Below, piece after piece: positions 32,098-40,257 of a DNA stretch of 45,211 bases; positions within the stretch are counted from its first letter, which is position 1, and every line of letters begins with the position of its first letter. A model generated the notes under the pieces. It had not been told where the DNA came from and ran no database searches. It saw only the letters and a list, made by a program, of their open reading frames with translations. Both the position numbers and the translations under genes were made by a program. This DNA is from Burkholderiales bacterium (lineage in GTDB: Bacteria; Pseudomonadota; Gammaproteobacteria; Burkholderiales; Usitatibacteraceae): assembly GCA_019634955.1 (NCBI GenBank), contig JAHCAK010000033.1, positions 1-45,211 of the forward strand, in the 5' to 3' direction.

Positions 32098-32649
32098 ATG
32101 GACCCAGCCACAGCCACCATGATCGCCAACTACGAGAAGAACACCGGCAAGCCCTTCGAGGCGTGGATCGACATCGCCCGCAAGGCGAAACTCGCGAAGC
32201 ACGGCGAGATCGTGAAGCTGCTCAAGGAGAAGCACGGCATGGGCCACGGCTACGCGAACCTCGTGGCGATGACGGCGCTCAAGGGCGATGCCCCGGCGCC
32301 CGCGGGCGAGGACCTCGTGGCCGCCCAGTACGCCGGCAAGAAGGCGGGCCTGCGACCCGCGTACGACAAGCTCGCGGCGGCGGTGGCGAAGTTCGGCGCG
32401 GACGTCGAGCTCTCCCCCAAGAAGACCTACGTGAGCCTGCGCCGGAGCAAGCAGTTCGCCCTCGTGCAGCCCTCGGCCGCCGACCGCCTCGACGTCGGAA
32501 TCAACTTGAAGGGCGTGCCCGCGAAGGGGCGCCTGGAGGCCTCGGGCAGCTTCAACGCCATGGTGAGCCACCGCGTGCGCGTGGCGGGCGAGAAGGATGT
32601 CGACGCGGAACTCCTCGGCTGGCTGCGCGCCGCCTACGACCAGGCCTGA
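32098..32649 (+). CDS. DUF4287/DUF5655 domain protein
   Basis: 183 residues. The N-terminal 70 residues are DUF4287 (NTGKPFEAWIDIARKA, KHGEIVKLLKEKHGMGHGYAN), a small helical domain; the C-terminal part is DUF5655-like (KKTYVSLRRSKQFALVQPS). The combination is a known domain pair of unknown function that frequently sits beside SRPBCC or ArsR genes, as here. Soluble, no export signal. GAGGAG precedes ATG 32098. Followed after 11 bases by a second SRPBCC gene, so it is likely part of one operon with the ArsR cluster. Confidence 0.85.
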   Translation: MDPATATMIANYEKNTGKPFEAWIDIARKAKLAKHGEIVKLLKEKHGMGHGYANLVAMTALKGDAPAPAGEDLVAAQYAGKKAGLRPAYDKLAAAVAKFGADVELSPKKTYVSLRRSKQFALVQPSAADRLDVGINLKGVPAKGRLEASGSFNAMVSHRVRVAGEKDVDAELLGWLRAAYDQA

Positions 32650-32660
32650 CCGGAGACCGC

Positions 32661-33242
32661 ATGCGAACGCTTGCCGCCCCCCTCCTCCTCGCCGCGCTGG
32701 CGATGACCCACCTCGACGCCCTCGCCCAGGACCGCACCATCGTGAAGACCGCGACCGTGAAGGCCCCGATCGCGGAGGTCTGGAAGGCGTGGACCACCGT
32801 CGAGGGCATCACCACCTTTTTCGCGCCGGCCGCGCGCATCGAGCCCCGGCCCGGCGGCGCCTTCGAGATCCACTTCAATCCGTTCGCGAAGCCCGGCATG
32901 AAGGGCGCGGACGACATGGTCTTCCTCGCGGTGCAGGAGCCGAAGATGCTCTCCTTCACCTGGAACGCGCCGCCACAGCTTCCCGAGGTGCGCGGGCAGC
33001 GTACCGCGGTCACCGTGCGCCTGAAGCCCGCGGGCGAGGGCGCGACGGAGGTACGCCTCGTTCACGGCGGCTGGGGCGACGGCGGCCAGTGGGACAAGGC
33101 TTACGAGTACTTCGACGGGGCCTGGGGCCGGGTGCTCGCGAACCTCGCCAAGCGCTACGAGGAGGGCCCCATCGACTGGCGGGCCTACCTCCTGCAGCTC
33201 AAGGCCTGGCAGGACGCCGAGGACGCCAAGGGGGTGAAATGA
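32661..33242 (+). CDS. SRPBCC domain protein with a signal peptide
   Basis: 193 residues from ATG 32661. A short hydrophobic N-terminus (RTLAAPLLLAALAMTHLDALAQD) reads as a Sec signal peptide with cleavage after ALA. The SRPBCC fold follows: IVKTATVKAPIAEVWKAWTT, TTFFAPAARIEPRPGGAFEIHF, and a C-terminal helix DGAWGRVLANLAKRY. An exported SRPBCC protein is unusual because the AHSA1-like family is generally cytoplasmic. Located after the DUF4287 gene by 11 bases. Could bind a hydrophobic molecule in the periplasm; the signal should be checked before accepting that. Confidence 0.8.
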   Translation: MRTLAAPLLLAALAMTHLDALAQDRTIVKTATVKAPIAEVWKAWTTVEGITTFFAPAARIEPRPGGAFEIHFNPFAKPGMKGADDMVFLAVQEPKMLSFTWNAPPQLPEVRGQRTAVTVRLKPAGEGATEVRLVHGGWGDGGQWDKAYEYFDGAWGRVLANLAKRYEEGPIDWRAYLLQLKAWQDAEDAKGVK

Positions 33243-33272
33243 AACAACCCCGCACGCCGCGCGATTCGCGCG

Positions 33273-33427
33273 TATAATGCGCCGCAGCGGTGATTCAGTC
33301 TGTTCAGCAGTAACTCCAGTACCGCCGGATTCCCGGCGCCTCTACTCAGTTCCCGTCTGGTCAACCTGTCTCGCACGCGGTACGCGGGCTTTCCCGCATC
33401 TTCAATCTGTATAAAGGAAACAAGGAC
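33273..33427 (+). promoter_or_regulatory. Cold-shock gene promoter and ~140-base leader
   Basis: TATAAT (33273-33278) is a perfect -10; no -35 is seen. Transcription would begin near 33285, giving a leader of about 140 bases before the ATG at 33428. Cold-shock genes in other proteobacteria have similar long, structured leaders acting as RNA thermosensors. The leader ends with AAAGGAAACAAGG, and its middle holds short inverted segments (for example CGCACGCGGTACGCG). No E. coli-type cold box was recognised. Confidence 0.6.
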
Positions 33428-33631
33428 ATGGCAACCGGAACTGTGAAGTGGTTCAACGATTCCAAGGGCTTCGGCTTCATCACCCCGGAGGGCGGCGGCG
33501 AGGACCTCTTCGCGCACTTCTCCGAGATCCAGGCCGCGGGCTTCAAGACGCTCAAGGAAAACCAGCGCGTCGAGTTCGAAGTCAAGATGGGCCCCAAGGG
33601 CAAGCAGGCCACGGCCATCAAGCCGCTGTAA
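33428..33631 (+). CDS. Cold-shock protein (CspA family)
   Basis: 67 residues, a single OB-fold cold-shock domain with RNP1 (KGFGFI, residues 13-18) and the RNP2-like DLFAHF (26-31). It opens with the family motif GTVKWFND and ends PLKGKQA-type with ATAIKPL. CspA-like proteins bind single-stranded RNA and melt structure. Long leader upstream and a strong terminator 25 bases downstream show it is monocistronic. Whether it is cold-inducible or constitutive cannot be told from the protein. Identification is certain. Confidence 0.96.
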   Translation: MATGTVKWFNDSKGFGFITPEGGGEDLFAHFSEIQAAGFKTLKENQRVEFEVKMGPKGKQATAIKPL

Positions 33632-33655
33632 GCCGCGCCCCTCGCAGCAAGTGAA

Positions 33656-33681
33656 ACGGCAGCCCTCGGGCTGCCGTTTTT
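33656..33681 (+). terminator. Rho-independent terminator after the cold-shock gene
   Basis: A 9-bp stem ACGGCAGCC/GGCTGCCGT with a CTCG loop is followed by TTTTC. On the opposite strand it also has an A/T-poor tail, so for the convergent ppk2 gene it would be a weaker terminator. Confidence 0.92.
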
Positions 33682-33703
33682 CATTGGCGGGGCGCAAGCG
33701 CCG

Positions 33704-34558
33704 TCACTTGCCCTTTCGCTTCGCCCCCTTCGCGGCGGCGGCCTGCGCCCGGTAGGCCGCGAGCTCCTCCCGCCCCTCGCGCCCCATCTTCTCGAGGGTG
33801 GACTCCCAGTCCTTGCGGCGCTTCCGGAGCGCCTCGACGATCGATTCCGCGATAACGAGGTTGCGGTACCACTTGGCATTCGCCGGCACCACCGTCCACG
33901 GGGCGTGCTTGGCGGCAGTCTTCGAGATGGCGTCCTCGTAGGCCTGCGTGTACTCGTCCCAGTGGTCGCGCTCCTTCCAGTCGGTGGGGTTCAGCTTCCA
34001 CGCGGTCTCGGGGGACTCCTCGCGCTCCAGGAGCCGTTCCTCCTGCTCCTTCTTCGTGATGTGCAGGAAGTACTTGAGGATGATCGTGCCGTGCTCGGCC
34101 AGCAGTTCCTCGAAGTCGCGGATGTGGCCGTAGCGCTCCTTCCAGACCGCCTTCGGCGCGAGGTCGTGCACGCGCACCACCAGCACGTCCTCGTAGTGCG
34201 AGCGGTTGAAGATGGAGAACTCCCCCAGCCGCGGCGCGTGGCGGTGCACGCGCCAGAGGAAGTCGTGCTCGCGCTCCTCGGGCGTGGGCACGCCGAACGA
34301 GGTCACGATCACGCCGCGCGGGTTGAGGCAGCCCACCACGTGCTTGATGGCGCCGTCCTTGCCCGCGCTGTCGCGGCCCTGCAGCACCACCATCACGCTG
34401 TTCACCTTCGCGCCGAACATGGCGTCCTGCAGGTCGAAGAGCTCCTGCCCCAGCGTGGCGAAGCGTGCCTCGGCCTTCTCGCGCGTCATCCCCTTGGGGG
34501 GTTCCGCCGAGATGTCGTCCAGCCGGACCTTCGCACCCTGCCTGTCGAACACTTTCAT
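33704..34558 (-). CDS. ppk2: Polyphosphate kinase 2 (PPK2 family)
   Basis: 284 residues. P-loop GRDSAGKDG (about 63-71), then GVPTPEEREHDFLWRVHRHAP, a lid-type region, and FNRSHYEDVLVVRV (Walker B). PPK2 enzymes use polyphosphate to phosphorylate nucleoside mono- or diphosphates; which one is preferred cannot be read here. ATG 34558 is chosen because GGGAGG is 5 bases upstream; a GTG at 34564 is in the SD. It lies 11 bases after parC on the same strand, so parE-parC-ppk2 is a probable operon. Basic C-terminal tail (AKGAKRKGK). Confidence 0.94.
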   Translation of the reverse strand: MKVFDRQGAKVRLDDISAEPPKGMTREKAEARFATLGQELFDLQDAMFGAKVNSVMVVLQGRDSAGKDGAIKHVVGCLNPRGVIVTSFGVPTPEEREHDFLWRVHRHAPRLGEFSIFNRSHYEDVLVVRVHDLAPKAVWKERYGHIRDFEELLAEHGTIILKYFLHITKKEQEERLLEREESPETAWKLNPTDWKERDHWDEYTQAYEDAISKTAAKHAPWTVVPANAKWYRNLVIAESIVEALRKRRKDWESTLEKMGREGREELAAYRAQAAAAKGAKRKGK

Positions 34559-34569
34559 GGCCACCTCCC

Positions 34570-36924
34570 TCAGTCGGCGAATCCCGCCACGCTCTTGAGC
34601 GAGCCCTGCAGCACCCGCCCGGTCCGGGCGCGCGCGCCCCGGTAGTTTTCGATCTCCGGACCCGTCACGGTTACGAACGATACCTTGTCGCCGCGCCCCT
34701 TGCCCTTCACCTTGAGCGGGCCCGCGACGACCTGTGCGCCGAGCAGCGCCTCGCCCTCGTGCAGCCGCATGAGGATCACGCCCTTGCCGCCGCCGGAGAG
34801 CTCATTGACTTCCTCCAGCGGGAAGACGAGAAGCCGCCCCTCGGCCGAAAGCGCCGCCACCTCCGTCGCGCCCTCGCGGATCACGGCGGGCGCGAGGCAT
34901 TTCTCGCCCTCGCCCACGTTCATGAAGGCCTTTCCGGCGCGCTGGCGCGTGACGAGGTCCTTCAGCTCGCAGCGCAATCCCGTGCCTGCGGTGGAGGCGA
35001 GGAGCACGCGCGTGTCGGGATCGCCGGCCAGCACGCCCACGATCCGTGCGCCCGCGAGGTCCACGAGGGAAGTCGCCGGCACGCCGTCGCCCTTGCCGCC
35101 CGGGATGTCCAGCGCGCGCACGCTGAAGGTGCGCCCGCTGGCCGCCACCAGCACGATCGGGTGGATGGTGCGCGTCTCGATCACCGCGAGCGGGCCGTCG
35201 CCCTCCTTCCACGAGAGCGTCGTCGCATCGACGCCGTGGCCCGTGCGCGTGCGCAGGAACCCGTTTCGCGAGCAGATCACGGTGATGGGCTCGTCCGTGA
35301 GCTGCTCCACCGGCGCGGCGGAGGCGCGCTCGGCCGCCTCGATCGTGGTGCGGCGGCGGTCGCCGAACTTCGCGCCGTCGGCCGTCACCTCCTTGATGGC
35401 GAGCTTGCGGCGCGCGCCCTCGCTCGCGAGCAGCTTCTCCAGCTCCGCCTGCTCCGCGCGCAGTTCCTTGATCTCGCGCTCGATGCGGATGCCCTCGAGC
35501 TTCGCGAGCTGGCGCAGGCGAATCTCGAGGATGTCCTCGGCCTGACGCTCCGAAAGGGCGAACTTCGCCATAAGCTCCACCTTCGGCTCGTCGGCGTTGC
35601 GGATGACCTTGATCACCTTGTCGATGTTGAGGAAGGCGACAAGCCGGCCGTCGAGGATGTGCAGCCGGTCGACCACCTCGCCCTGCCGGTGGCGGAGCCG
35701 GCGCTCCAGCGCCTCCAGCCGGAAGGCGGCCCATTCGCGCACCCAGTGCGCTAGGCCCGCCTGCCGCGGCCGCCCCTCGCGGTCGATGGCCACCAGGTTC
35801 ACCGGCGCGTTCGATTCCAGCGAGGTGTGCGCGAGCAGGAGGTTCATCATCTCCTCGGGCGCGACGCGCGAGGTCCGCGGCTCGAACACCAGCCGCACGG
35901 GGTGCTCGCGGTCGGAGTCGTCGCGCGCGCTCTCGAGCACGCCCAGCACCGCCGCCTTGAGCGCCTGCGCCTCGGCGGAGACCGCCTTCTTGCCGGCGCG
36001 CGGCTTGGGGTTGGTCAGCTCCTCGATCTCCGCCAGGACCTTCGCGGCGTTGGTGCCGGGCGGCATCTCGGTCACGGCCACGCGGTACTGGCCGCGCGCG
36101 AGCTTCTCCACCGACCAGCGCGCGCGCACGCGCACCGAGCCGCGGCCCGTCTCGTAGGCCTTCGCGATCTCCTCGGGCGGCGAAATGACCTGCCCGCCCC
36201 CGGGGAAGTCCGGCCCGGGCACGGAGGCAAGGATCTCCGCGTCCGCCGCCTTCGGGTTCCTCAGCGCCACGATGCAGGCCTCGACCACCTCGCCCATGTT
36301 GTGCGGCGGGATCTCGGTGGCCATGCCCACGGCGATGCCGGAGGCGCCATTGAGGAGCGCGATCGGCAGCCGTGCCGGGAGCAGCCGCGGTTCCTGCATC
36401 GAGCCGTCGTAGGTGGGGATGAAGTCCACCGTGCCGCGCTCGAGCTCGGCCAGCAGGATCTCCTCGGCGAAGGCCGTGAGCCGCACCTCGGTGTAGCGCA
36501 TGGCGGCGGCGCCGTCGCCGTCGCGCGAGCCGAAGTTGCCCTGCCCCTGGATGAGCGGGTAGCGCAGCGTGAAGTCCTGCGCCATGCGCACCGCGGCCTC
36601 GTACACCGCGGAATCGCCGTGCGGGTGGAACTTGCCGATCACGTCGCCCACGATGCGCGCGGACTTCTTGAACGGCGCGTCGTGGCGGTTGCCCAGCTCG
36701 CGCATCGCGTAGAGGATGCGCCGCTGCACGGGCTTCTGGCCGTCCTCGACGGCCGGCAGCGCGCGCCCCTTCACCACGCTCATCGCGTAGGCGAGGTAGG
36801 CGCCCTCCGCGAACTGCGCGAGGGGAACGGTGCCGTCGCCCTCGGGCGGGGCGCCGCCGGGCGGCTTCGCGGGCGGCGGCGGCGAATCGAACAGGTCGGG
36901 GGTCTTCGTGTCGAGCATGGTCAT
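34570..36924 (-). CDS. parC: DNA topoisomerase IV subunit A
   Basis: 784 residues, the ParC length and domain plan: winged-helix and tower (about 35-490) with catalytic Tyr144 in RYTEVRL, and a C-terminal domain that is a beta-pinwheel (for example [14 protein letters not shown]). It lacks the GyrA-box. The quinolone-resistance region is wild-type-like: [10 protein letters not shown] with Ser105 and Glu109. An acidic/proline-rich N-terminal extension of about 30 residues ([12 protein letters not shown]) precedes the core, which is longer than in E. coli. ATG 36924 is 1 base after the parE stop. ParC and ParE decatenate daughter chromosomes. Confidence 0.95.
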   Translation of the reverse strand: MTMLDTKTPDLFDSPPPPAKPPGGAPPEGDGTVPLAQFAEGAYLAYAMSVVKGRALPAVEDGQKPVQRRILYAMRELGNRHDAPFKKSARIVGDVIGKFHPHGDSAVYEAAVRMAQDFTLRYPLIQGQGNFGSRDGDGAAAMRYTEVRLTAFAEEILLAELERGTVDFIPTYDGSMQEPRLLPARLPIALLNGASGIAVGMATEIPPHNMGEVVEACIVALRNPKAADAEILASVPGPDFPGGGQVISPPEEIAKAYETGRGSVRVRARWSVEKLARGQYRVAVTEMPPGTNAAKVLAEIEELTNPKPRAGKKAVSAEAQALKAAVLGVLESARDDSDREHPVRLVFEPRTSRVAPEEMMNLLLAHTSLESNAPVNLVAIDREGRPRQAGLAHWVREWAAFRLEALERRLRHRQGEVVDRLHILDGRLVAFLNIDKVIKVIRNADEPKVELMAKFALSERQAEDILEIRLRQLAKLEGIRIEREIKELRAEQAELEKLLASEGARRKLAIKEVTADGAKFGDRRRTTIEAAERASAAPVEQLTDEPITVICSRNGFLRTRTGHGVDATTLSWKEGDGPLAVIETRTIHPIVLVAASGRTFSVRALDIPGGKGDGVPATSLVDLAGARIVGVLAGDPDTRVLLASTAGTGLRCELKDLVTRQRAGKAFMNVGEGEKCLAPAVIREGATEVAALSAEGRLLVFPLEEVNELSGGGKGVILMRLHEGEALLGAQVVAGPLKVKGKGRGDKVSFVTVTGPEIENYRGARARTGRVLQGSLKSVAGFAD

Positions 36925-36925
36925 C

Positions 36926-38893
36926 TCAGATGTCGGCCTCGACGAGGTTGCCGCGCTCCTCCATCCAGCTCCTGCGCGAGGCGGCCTCGCCCTTGCCCAT
37001 GAGCAGGGCGAAGACCTTGTGGGTGTCGGCGAGCACCTCGGCGCTCACCGTGAGCGGCAGCAGGCGCCGCGTGTCGGGGTTCATGGTGGTCTCGCGCAGC
37101 TCCTCGGGGTTCATCTCGCCCAGGCCCTTGAAGCGGCCGACGTGGATGGCCGACTCGCGCACCTTCTCGTCGGCGAGCTTCACGAGGATCGCGTCGCGCT
37201 CGGCCTCGTCCAGCGCGTAGAGGCGCCGCTCGGGCCGGCTCTTGCCCTGGGCGTCGACCTTCACGCAGTAGAGCGGCGGCTGGGCCACGAAGACGTGCCC
37301 GTTCGCGAGCAGTCCGGGGAAGTGGCGGAAGAAGAGCGCGAGCAGCAGCGTCTGGATGTGCGAGCCGTCGACGTCGGCGTCCGCCATGATGATGACCTTG
37401 CCGTAGCGAAGCCCCGCCAGCGCCTTCGCCGAATCGCCGAGCGCGTGCGGCTCGATGCCCAGCGCCACGGCGATGTCGTGCACCTCGTTGTTGGCGTAGA
37501 TCTGCGTGGGGTCGACCTCGAAGGTGTTGAGGATCTTGCCGCGCAGCGGCAGGATCGCCTGGAAGTGCCGGTCGCGCCCCTGCCGCGCCGAGCCGCCGGC
37601 GGAATCGCCTTCCACGAGGAAGAGTTCGTTCCTGCCCGTTTCCTCGCTCTCGCAGTCCGTGAGCTTGCCCGGCAGCACGGCGACCCCCGAGCTGCGGCGC
37701 TTCTCCGCCGCCTTGCCGGCCTTCTGGCGCGCCACTGCCGCCTTGATCGCGAGCTCCGCGATCCTGCGGCCCTCGTCCACGTGCTGGTTGAGCCAGGCGT
37801 CCAGCGGGTCCTTGAGGCGCGAGGCCACCAGCTTCACCGCGTCGCGCGAATTGAGCTTGGCCTTGGTCTGCCCCTGGAACTGCGGGTCGAGCAGGCGCGC
37901 GGAGAGCACGAAGCGCAGGTTCTTCCAAACGTCCTCGGTCTGCAGGTTCACCCCGCGCGTGAGCAGCTCGTGGTGCAGGCAGAACTCGCGGATCGACTCG
38001 AACACGCCGCTCTTGAGCCCCGACTCGTGCGTGCCGCCCTCGACCGTGGGGATGAGGTTCACGTAGGACTCGCCGCCCCCGCCGCCCTCGACCCAGCACA
38101 GCGCCCAGGCCGCGCCCTCGCCCGTGGCGAACTGCGCGTCACCCTCGGCCACGTACGACTGGCCGACGACGATCGAGCTCACCACGCCCTCCTCGCCGGC
38201 GAGGCTCTCCTGCAGGTAGGCGGCCATGCCGCCCTCGTACTTCCATTCCTTCGACTCGCCCGTGGCCTCGTCCACGAGGCGCATGGCGAGGCCGGGCAGG
38301 AGCACGGCCTTCGCCCGCAGCAGGTGCTCGAGCTCCGGGCGGCGGATCCTGTCCGAGTCGAAGTACTTCGCGTCCGGCCAGGCGCGCACCCAGGTGCCCG
38401 TCTGCCTCGCGGGGACGCTGCCGGCCTTCTTCAGCTTCTCGACGGTGAAGCCGTCCTCGAAGGCGAGGCTCCACAGGGCGCCCTCGCGCTTCACGCGCAC
38501 TTCCAGCCGCTTCGAGAGCGCGTTGGTGACCGAGACGCCCACGCCGTGCAGGCCGCCGGAGAACGCGTAGGCGGCTCCGCCGGCCTTCTTGTCGAACTTG
38601 CCGCCGGCGTGCAGGCGCGTGAACACCACTTCCACCGTGGGCACCTTCTCCTCGGGGTGCGGGCCCACGGGGATGCCGCGGCCGTCGTCCTCGACGGAGA
38701 CGGACTTGTCGGCATGCAGCGTGACGGTGATGCAGGAGGCCGCGCCGGCGAGCGCCTCGTCGGCGGCGTTGTCGATCACTTCCTGGATGATGTGCAGCGG
38801 CGTGTCGGTCCGGGTGTACATCCCCGGGCGTTCCTTGACGGGCTCGAGGCCCTTCAGGACGCGGATGCTTCTTTCGTCGTAGCGGGAGGCCAT
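36926..38893 (-). CDS. parE: DNA topoisomerase IV subunit B
   Basis: 655 residues with the GHKL ATPase ([34 protein letters not shown]), the transducer, and the TOPRIM domain ([29 protein letters not shown]). The length and the [20 protein letters not shown] features fit ParE rather than GyrB (no long insertion). It provides ATP hydrolysis for strand passage with ParC. ATG 38893 starts the canonical [17 protein letters not shown] sequence. First gene of parE-parC-ppk2. Its start is divergent from the hydroxy-acid oxidase gene, 147 bp away. Confidence 0.96.
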   Translation of the reverse strand: MASRYDERSIRVLKGLEPVKERPGMYTRTDTPLHIIQEVIDNAADEALAGAASCITVTLHADKSVSVEDDGRGIPVGPHPEEKVPTVEVVFTRLHAGGKFDKKAGGAAYAFSGGLHGVGVSVTNALSKRLEVRVKREGALWSLAFEDGFTVEKLKKAGSVPARQTGTWVRAWPDAKYFDSDRIRRPELEHLLRAKAVLLPGLAMRLVDEATGESKEWKYEGGMAAYLQESLAGEEGVVSSIVVGQSYVAEGDAQFATGEGAAWALCWVEGGGGGESYVNLIPTVEGGTHESGLKSGVFESIREFCLHHELLTRGVNLQTEDVWKNLRFVLSARLLDPQFQGQTKAKLNSRDAVKLVASRLKDPLDAWLNQHVDEGRRIAELAIKAAVARQKAGKAAEKRRSSGVAVLPGKLTDCESEETGRNELFLVEGDSAGGSARQGRDRHFQAILPLRGKILNTFEVDPTQIYANNEVHDIAVALGIEPHALGDSAKALAGLRYGKVIIMADADVDGSHIQTLLLALFFRHFPGLLANGHVFVAQPPLYCVKVDAQGKSRPERRLYALDEAERDAILVKLADEKVRESAIHVGRFKGLGEMNPEELRETTMNPDTRRLLPLTVSAEVLADTHKVFALLMGKGEAASRRSWMEERGNLVEADI

Positions 38894-38965
38894 GCGGGAG
38901 GGATTCGTTGCAGCGAATCCGCCATTTTAAGAGAAAAGCGGGTGGGCCTTTGATCCAACCTCCGG

Positions 38966-38983
38966 CCTTGACCCGAGTCAAGG
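38966..38983 (+). promoter_or_regulatory. FNR/CRP-type palindrome upstream of the hydroxy-acid oxidase operon
   Basis: CCTTGAC-CCGA-GTCAAGG is a perfect 7-bp dyad with the FNR-box core TTGACCCGAGTCAA (38968-38981). A -10-like GACACT (39003-39008) places its centre near -40.5, close to the class II activator position, with the ATG at 39041. The identical 14-mer lies upstream of the yqjD-like operon in the same orientation. Confidence 0.55.
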
Positions 38984-39040
38984 GCGCAATTGTCGCCGCG
39001 GCGACACTGGAGCGGTTCGTTTCCACCACCGGAGCACGCC

Positions 39041-40255
39041 ATGTCCCGCAACGCCATCGACTCGCCCGCCGACTCGCAACGCCGCCAGTTCATCTCCACC
39101 AGCGCCGCCCTGGGCGCCGGCCTTCTCGCCGCCAACGGCGTCGCCGTGGCGCAGTCGCAGCCTCCCGCCCCGGCCGCGCCGGCCCCGGCCTCGCCAGCCC
39201 CGGCCTCGCCGGCCCCGGCCGCTGCGCCCAAGCCGCCCAGGATGGCCGACGTGCTCGCCAAGGCGCGCGAGGTGATGTACCCCGTGTGCCGCGTCTGCGC
39301 CGAGTGCGACGGCGTCGCCTGCGCGGGCGAGGTGCCCGGCATGGGCGGCTTCGGCTCCGGGGCCGCCTTCCGCGCCAACTACACGTCGCTGCAGAAGGTG
39401 CACCTCAGGATGCGCACCGTGCACGACGTGAAGAAGCCCGACACGGCCATCACGCTCTTCGGGCAGCAGGTCGCGCTGCCCGCGATCTGCGCGCCCACCG
39501 GCGGCACGACCTACAACATGGGCGGCAAGATGAAGGAGGACGCCTTCGCCGAGGCGATTCTCCTGGGTTGCGCCAAGGCCGGGACGCTCGGCGCCATCGC
39601 CGACGGCATCGGCGACCCGCTGGAGGTCTTCGAGAAGCGCGTGCAGGTGCTGGCCCGCCTCGGCGTGAAGGCGATCGTCGGTCTCAAGCCGCGGACGCAG
39701 GAGGAGATCATCGCGCGCATCCGCAAGGCCGAGGAGGCCGGCGCCGTGGCCTTCACCATCGACGTCGACTCCTCGGGCCGCGCCGCGCGCGCCCTGCCCG
39801 GCCAGACCGTCGAGCCCAAGACCGTGAAGCAGATCCGCGAGCTGGTTGCCGCCACCCGGCTCCCCGTGATCATCAAGGGGATCATGACCGTGGACGAGGC
39901 GCTCGCGGTGGCCAACGCGGGCGCCGCGGGCATCGTCGTCTCCAACCACGGCGGGCGCGTCCTCGACCACACGCCGGGCGCCGCCGAGGTGCTGCCGGCC
40001 ATCGCCGACAAGGTGAAGGGCAAGCTGGTCATCCTCGCCGACGGCACCGTTCGCTACGGCCACGACGTCCTCAAGTACCAGGCGCTCGGCGCCGACGCGG
40101 TGCTGGTGGGCCGCCACCTCATCCGCGGCGCGCACGGCGCCGGGGCCGACGGCGTGGCGCTCTTCCTGCGAACGATGCAGCAGGAACTGCAGGCCGCGAT
40201 GGTGCTCACGGGCGCGGCGAACGCCAAGGCCGTCACCCGCCGCATCCTCGCCTAG
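39041..40255 (+). CDS. Tat-exported FMN-dependent alpha-hydroxy-acid oxidase/dehydrogenase with Cys4 motif
   Basis: 404 residues from ATG 39041. A twin-arginine signal (QRRQFIST at 13-20 with hydrophobic 21-36) is followed by an Ala/Pro-rich linker (41-66) made of a 15-base DNA repeat. The core is a TIM-barrel flavoprotein: FMN lysine K279 (IIKGI), catalytic H303/R306 in SNHGGRVLD, and a phosphate loop near GADAVLVG. The usual N-terminal Tyr region is replaced by C83-x2-C86-x2-C89-x4-C94, a possible metal or iron-sulfur site. Similar Cys-containing hydroxy-acid oxidases occur in anaerobes. It would oxidise a 2-hydroxy acid such as lactate or glycolate in the periplasm. The next gene, 2 bases on, is a cytochrome c. 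Confidence 0.88.
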   Translation: MSRNAIDSPADSQRRQFISTSAALGAGLLAANGVAVAQSQPPAPAAPAPASPAPASPAPAAAPKPPRMADVLAKAREVMYPVCRVCAECDGVACAGEVPGMGGFGSGAAFRANYTSLQKVHLRMRTVHDVKKPDTAITLFGQQVALPAICAPTGGTTYNMGGKMKEDAFAEAILLGCAKAGTLGAIADGIGDPLEVFEKRVQVLARLGVKAIVGLKPRTQEEIIARIRKAEEAGAVAFTIDVDSSGRAARALPGQTVEPKTVKQIRELVAATRLPVIIKGIMTVDEALAVANAGAAGIVVSNHGGRVLDHTPGAAEVLPAIADKVKGKLVILADGTVRYGHDVLKYQALGADAVLVGRHLIRGAHGAGADGVALFLRTMQQELQAAMVLTGAANAKAVTRRILA

Positions 40256-40257
40256 CG

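Noticed and set aside
36830-38953. A 707-residue open frame antisense to parE
   Set aside because: parE on the other strand is unmistakable. In DNA this GC-rich, stop codons are rare in several frames, so long antisense frames arise by chance.
39165-39230. Possible separate repeat element in the hydroxy-acid oxidase gene
   Set aside because: The Ala/Pro repeat is a linker between the Tat signal and the catalytic domain, in frame, and no flanking duplication is seen.
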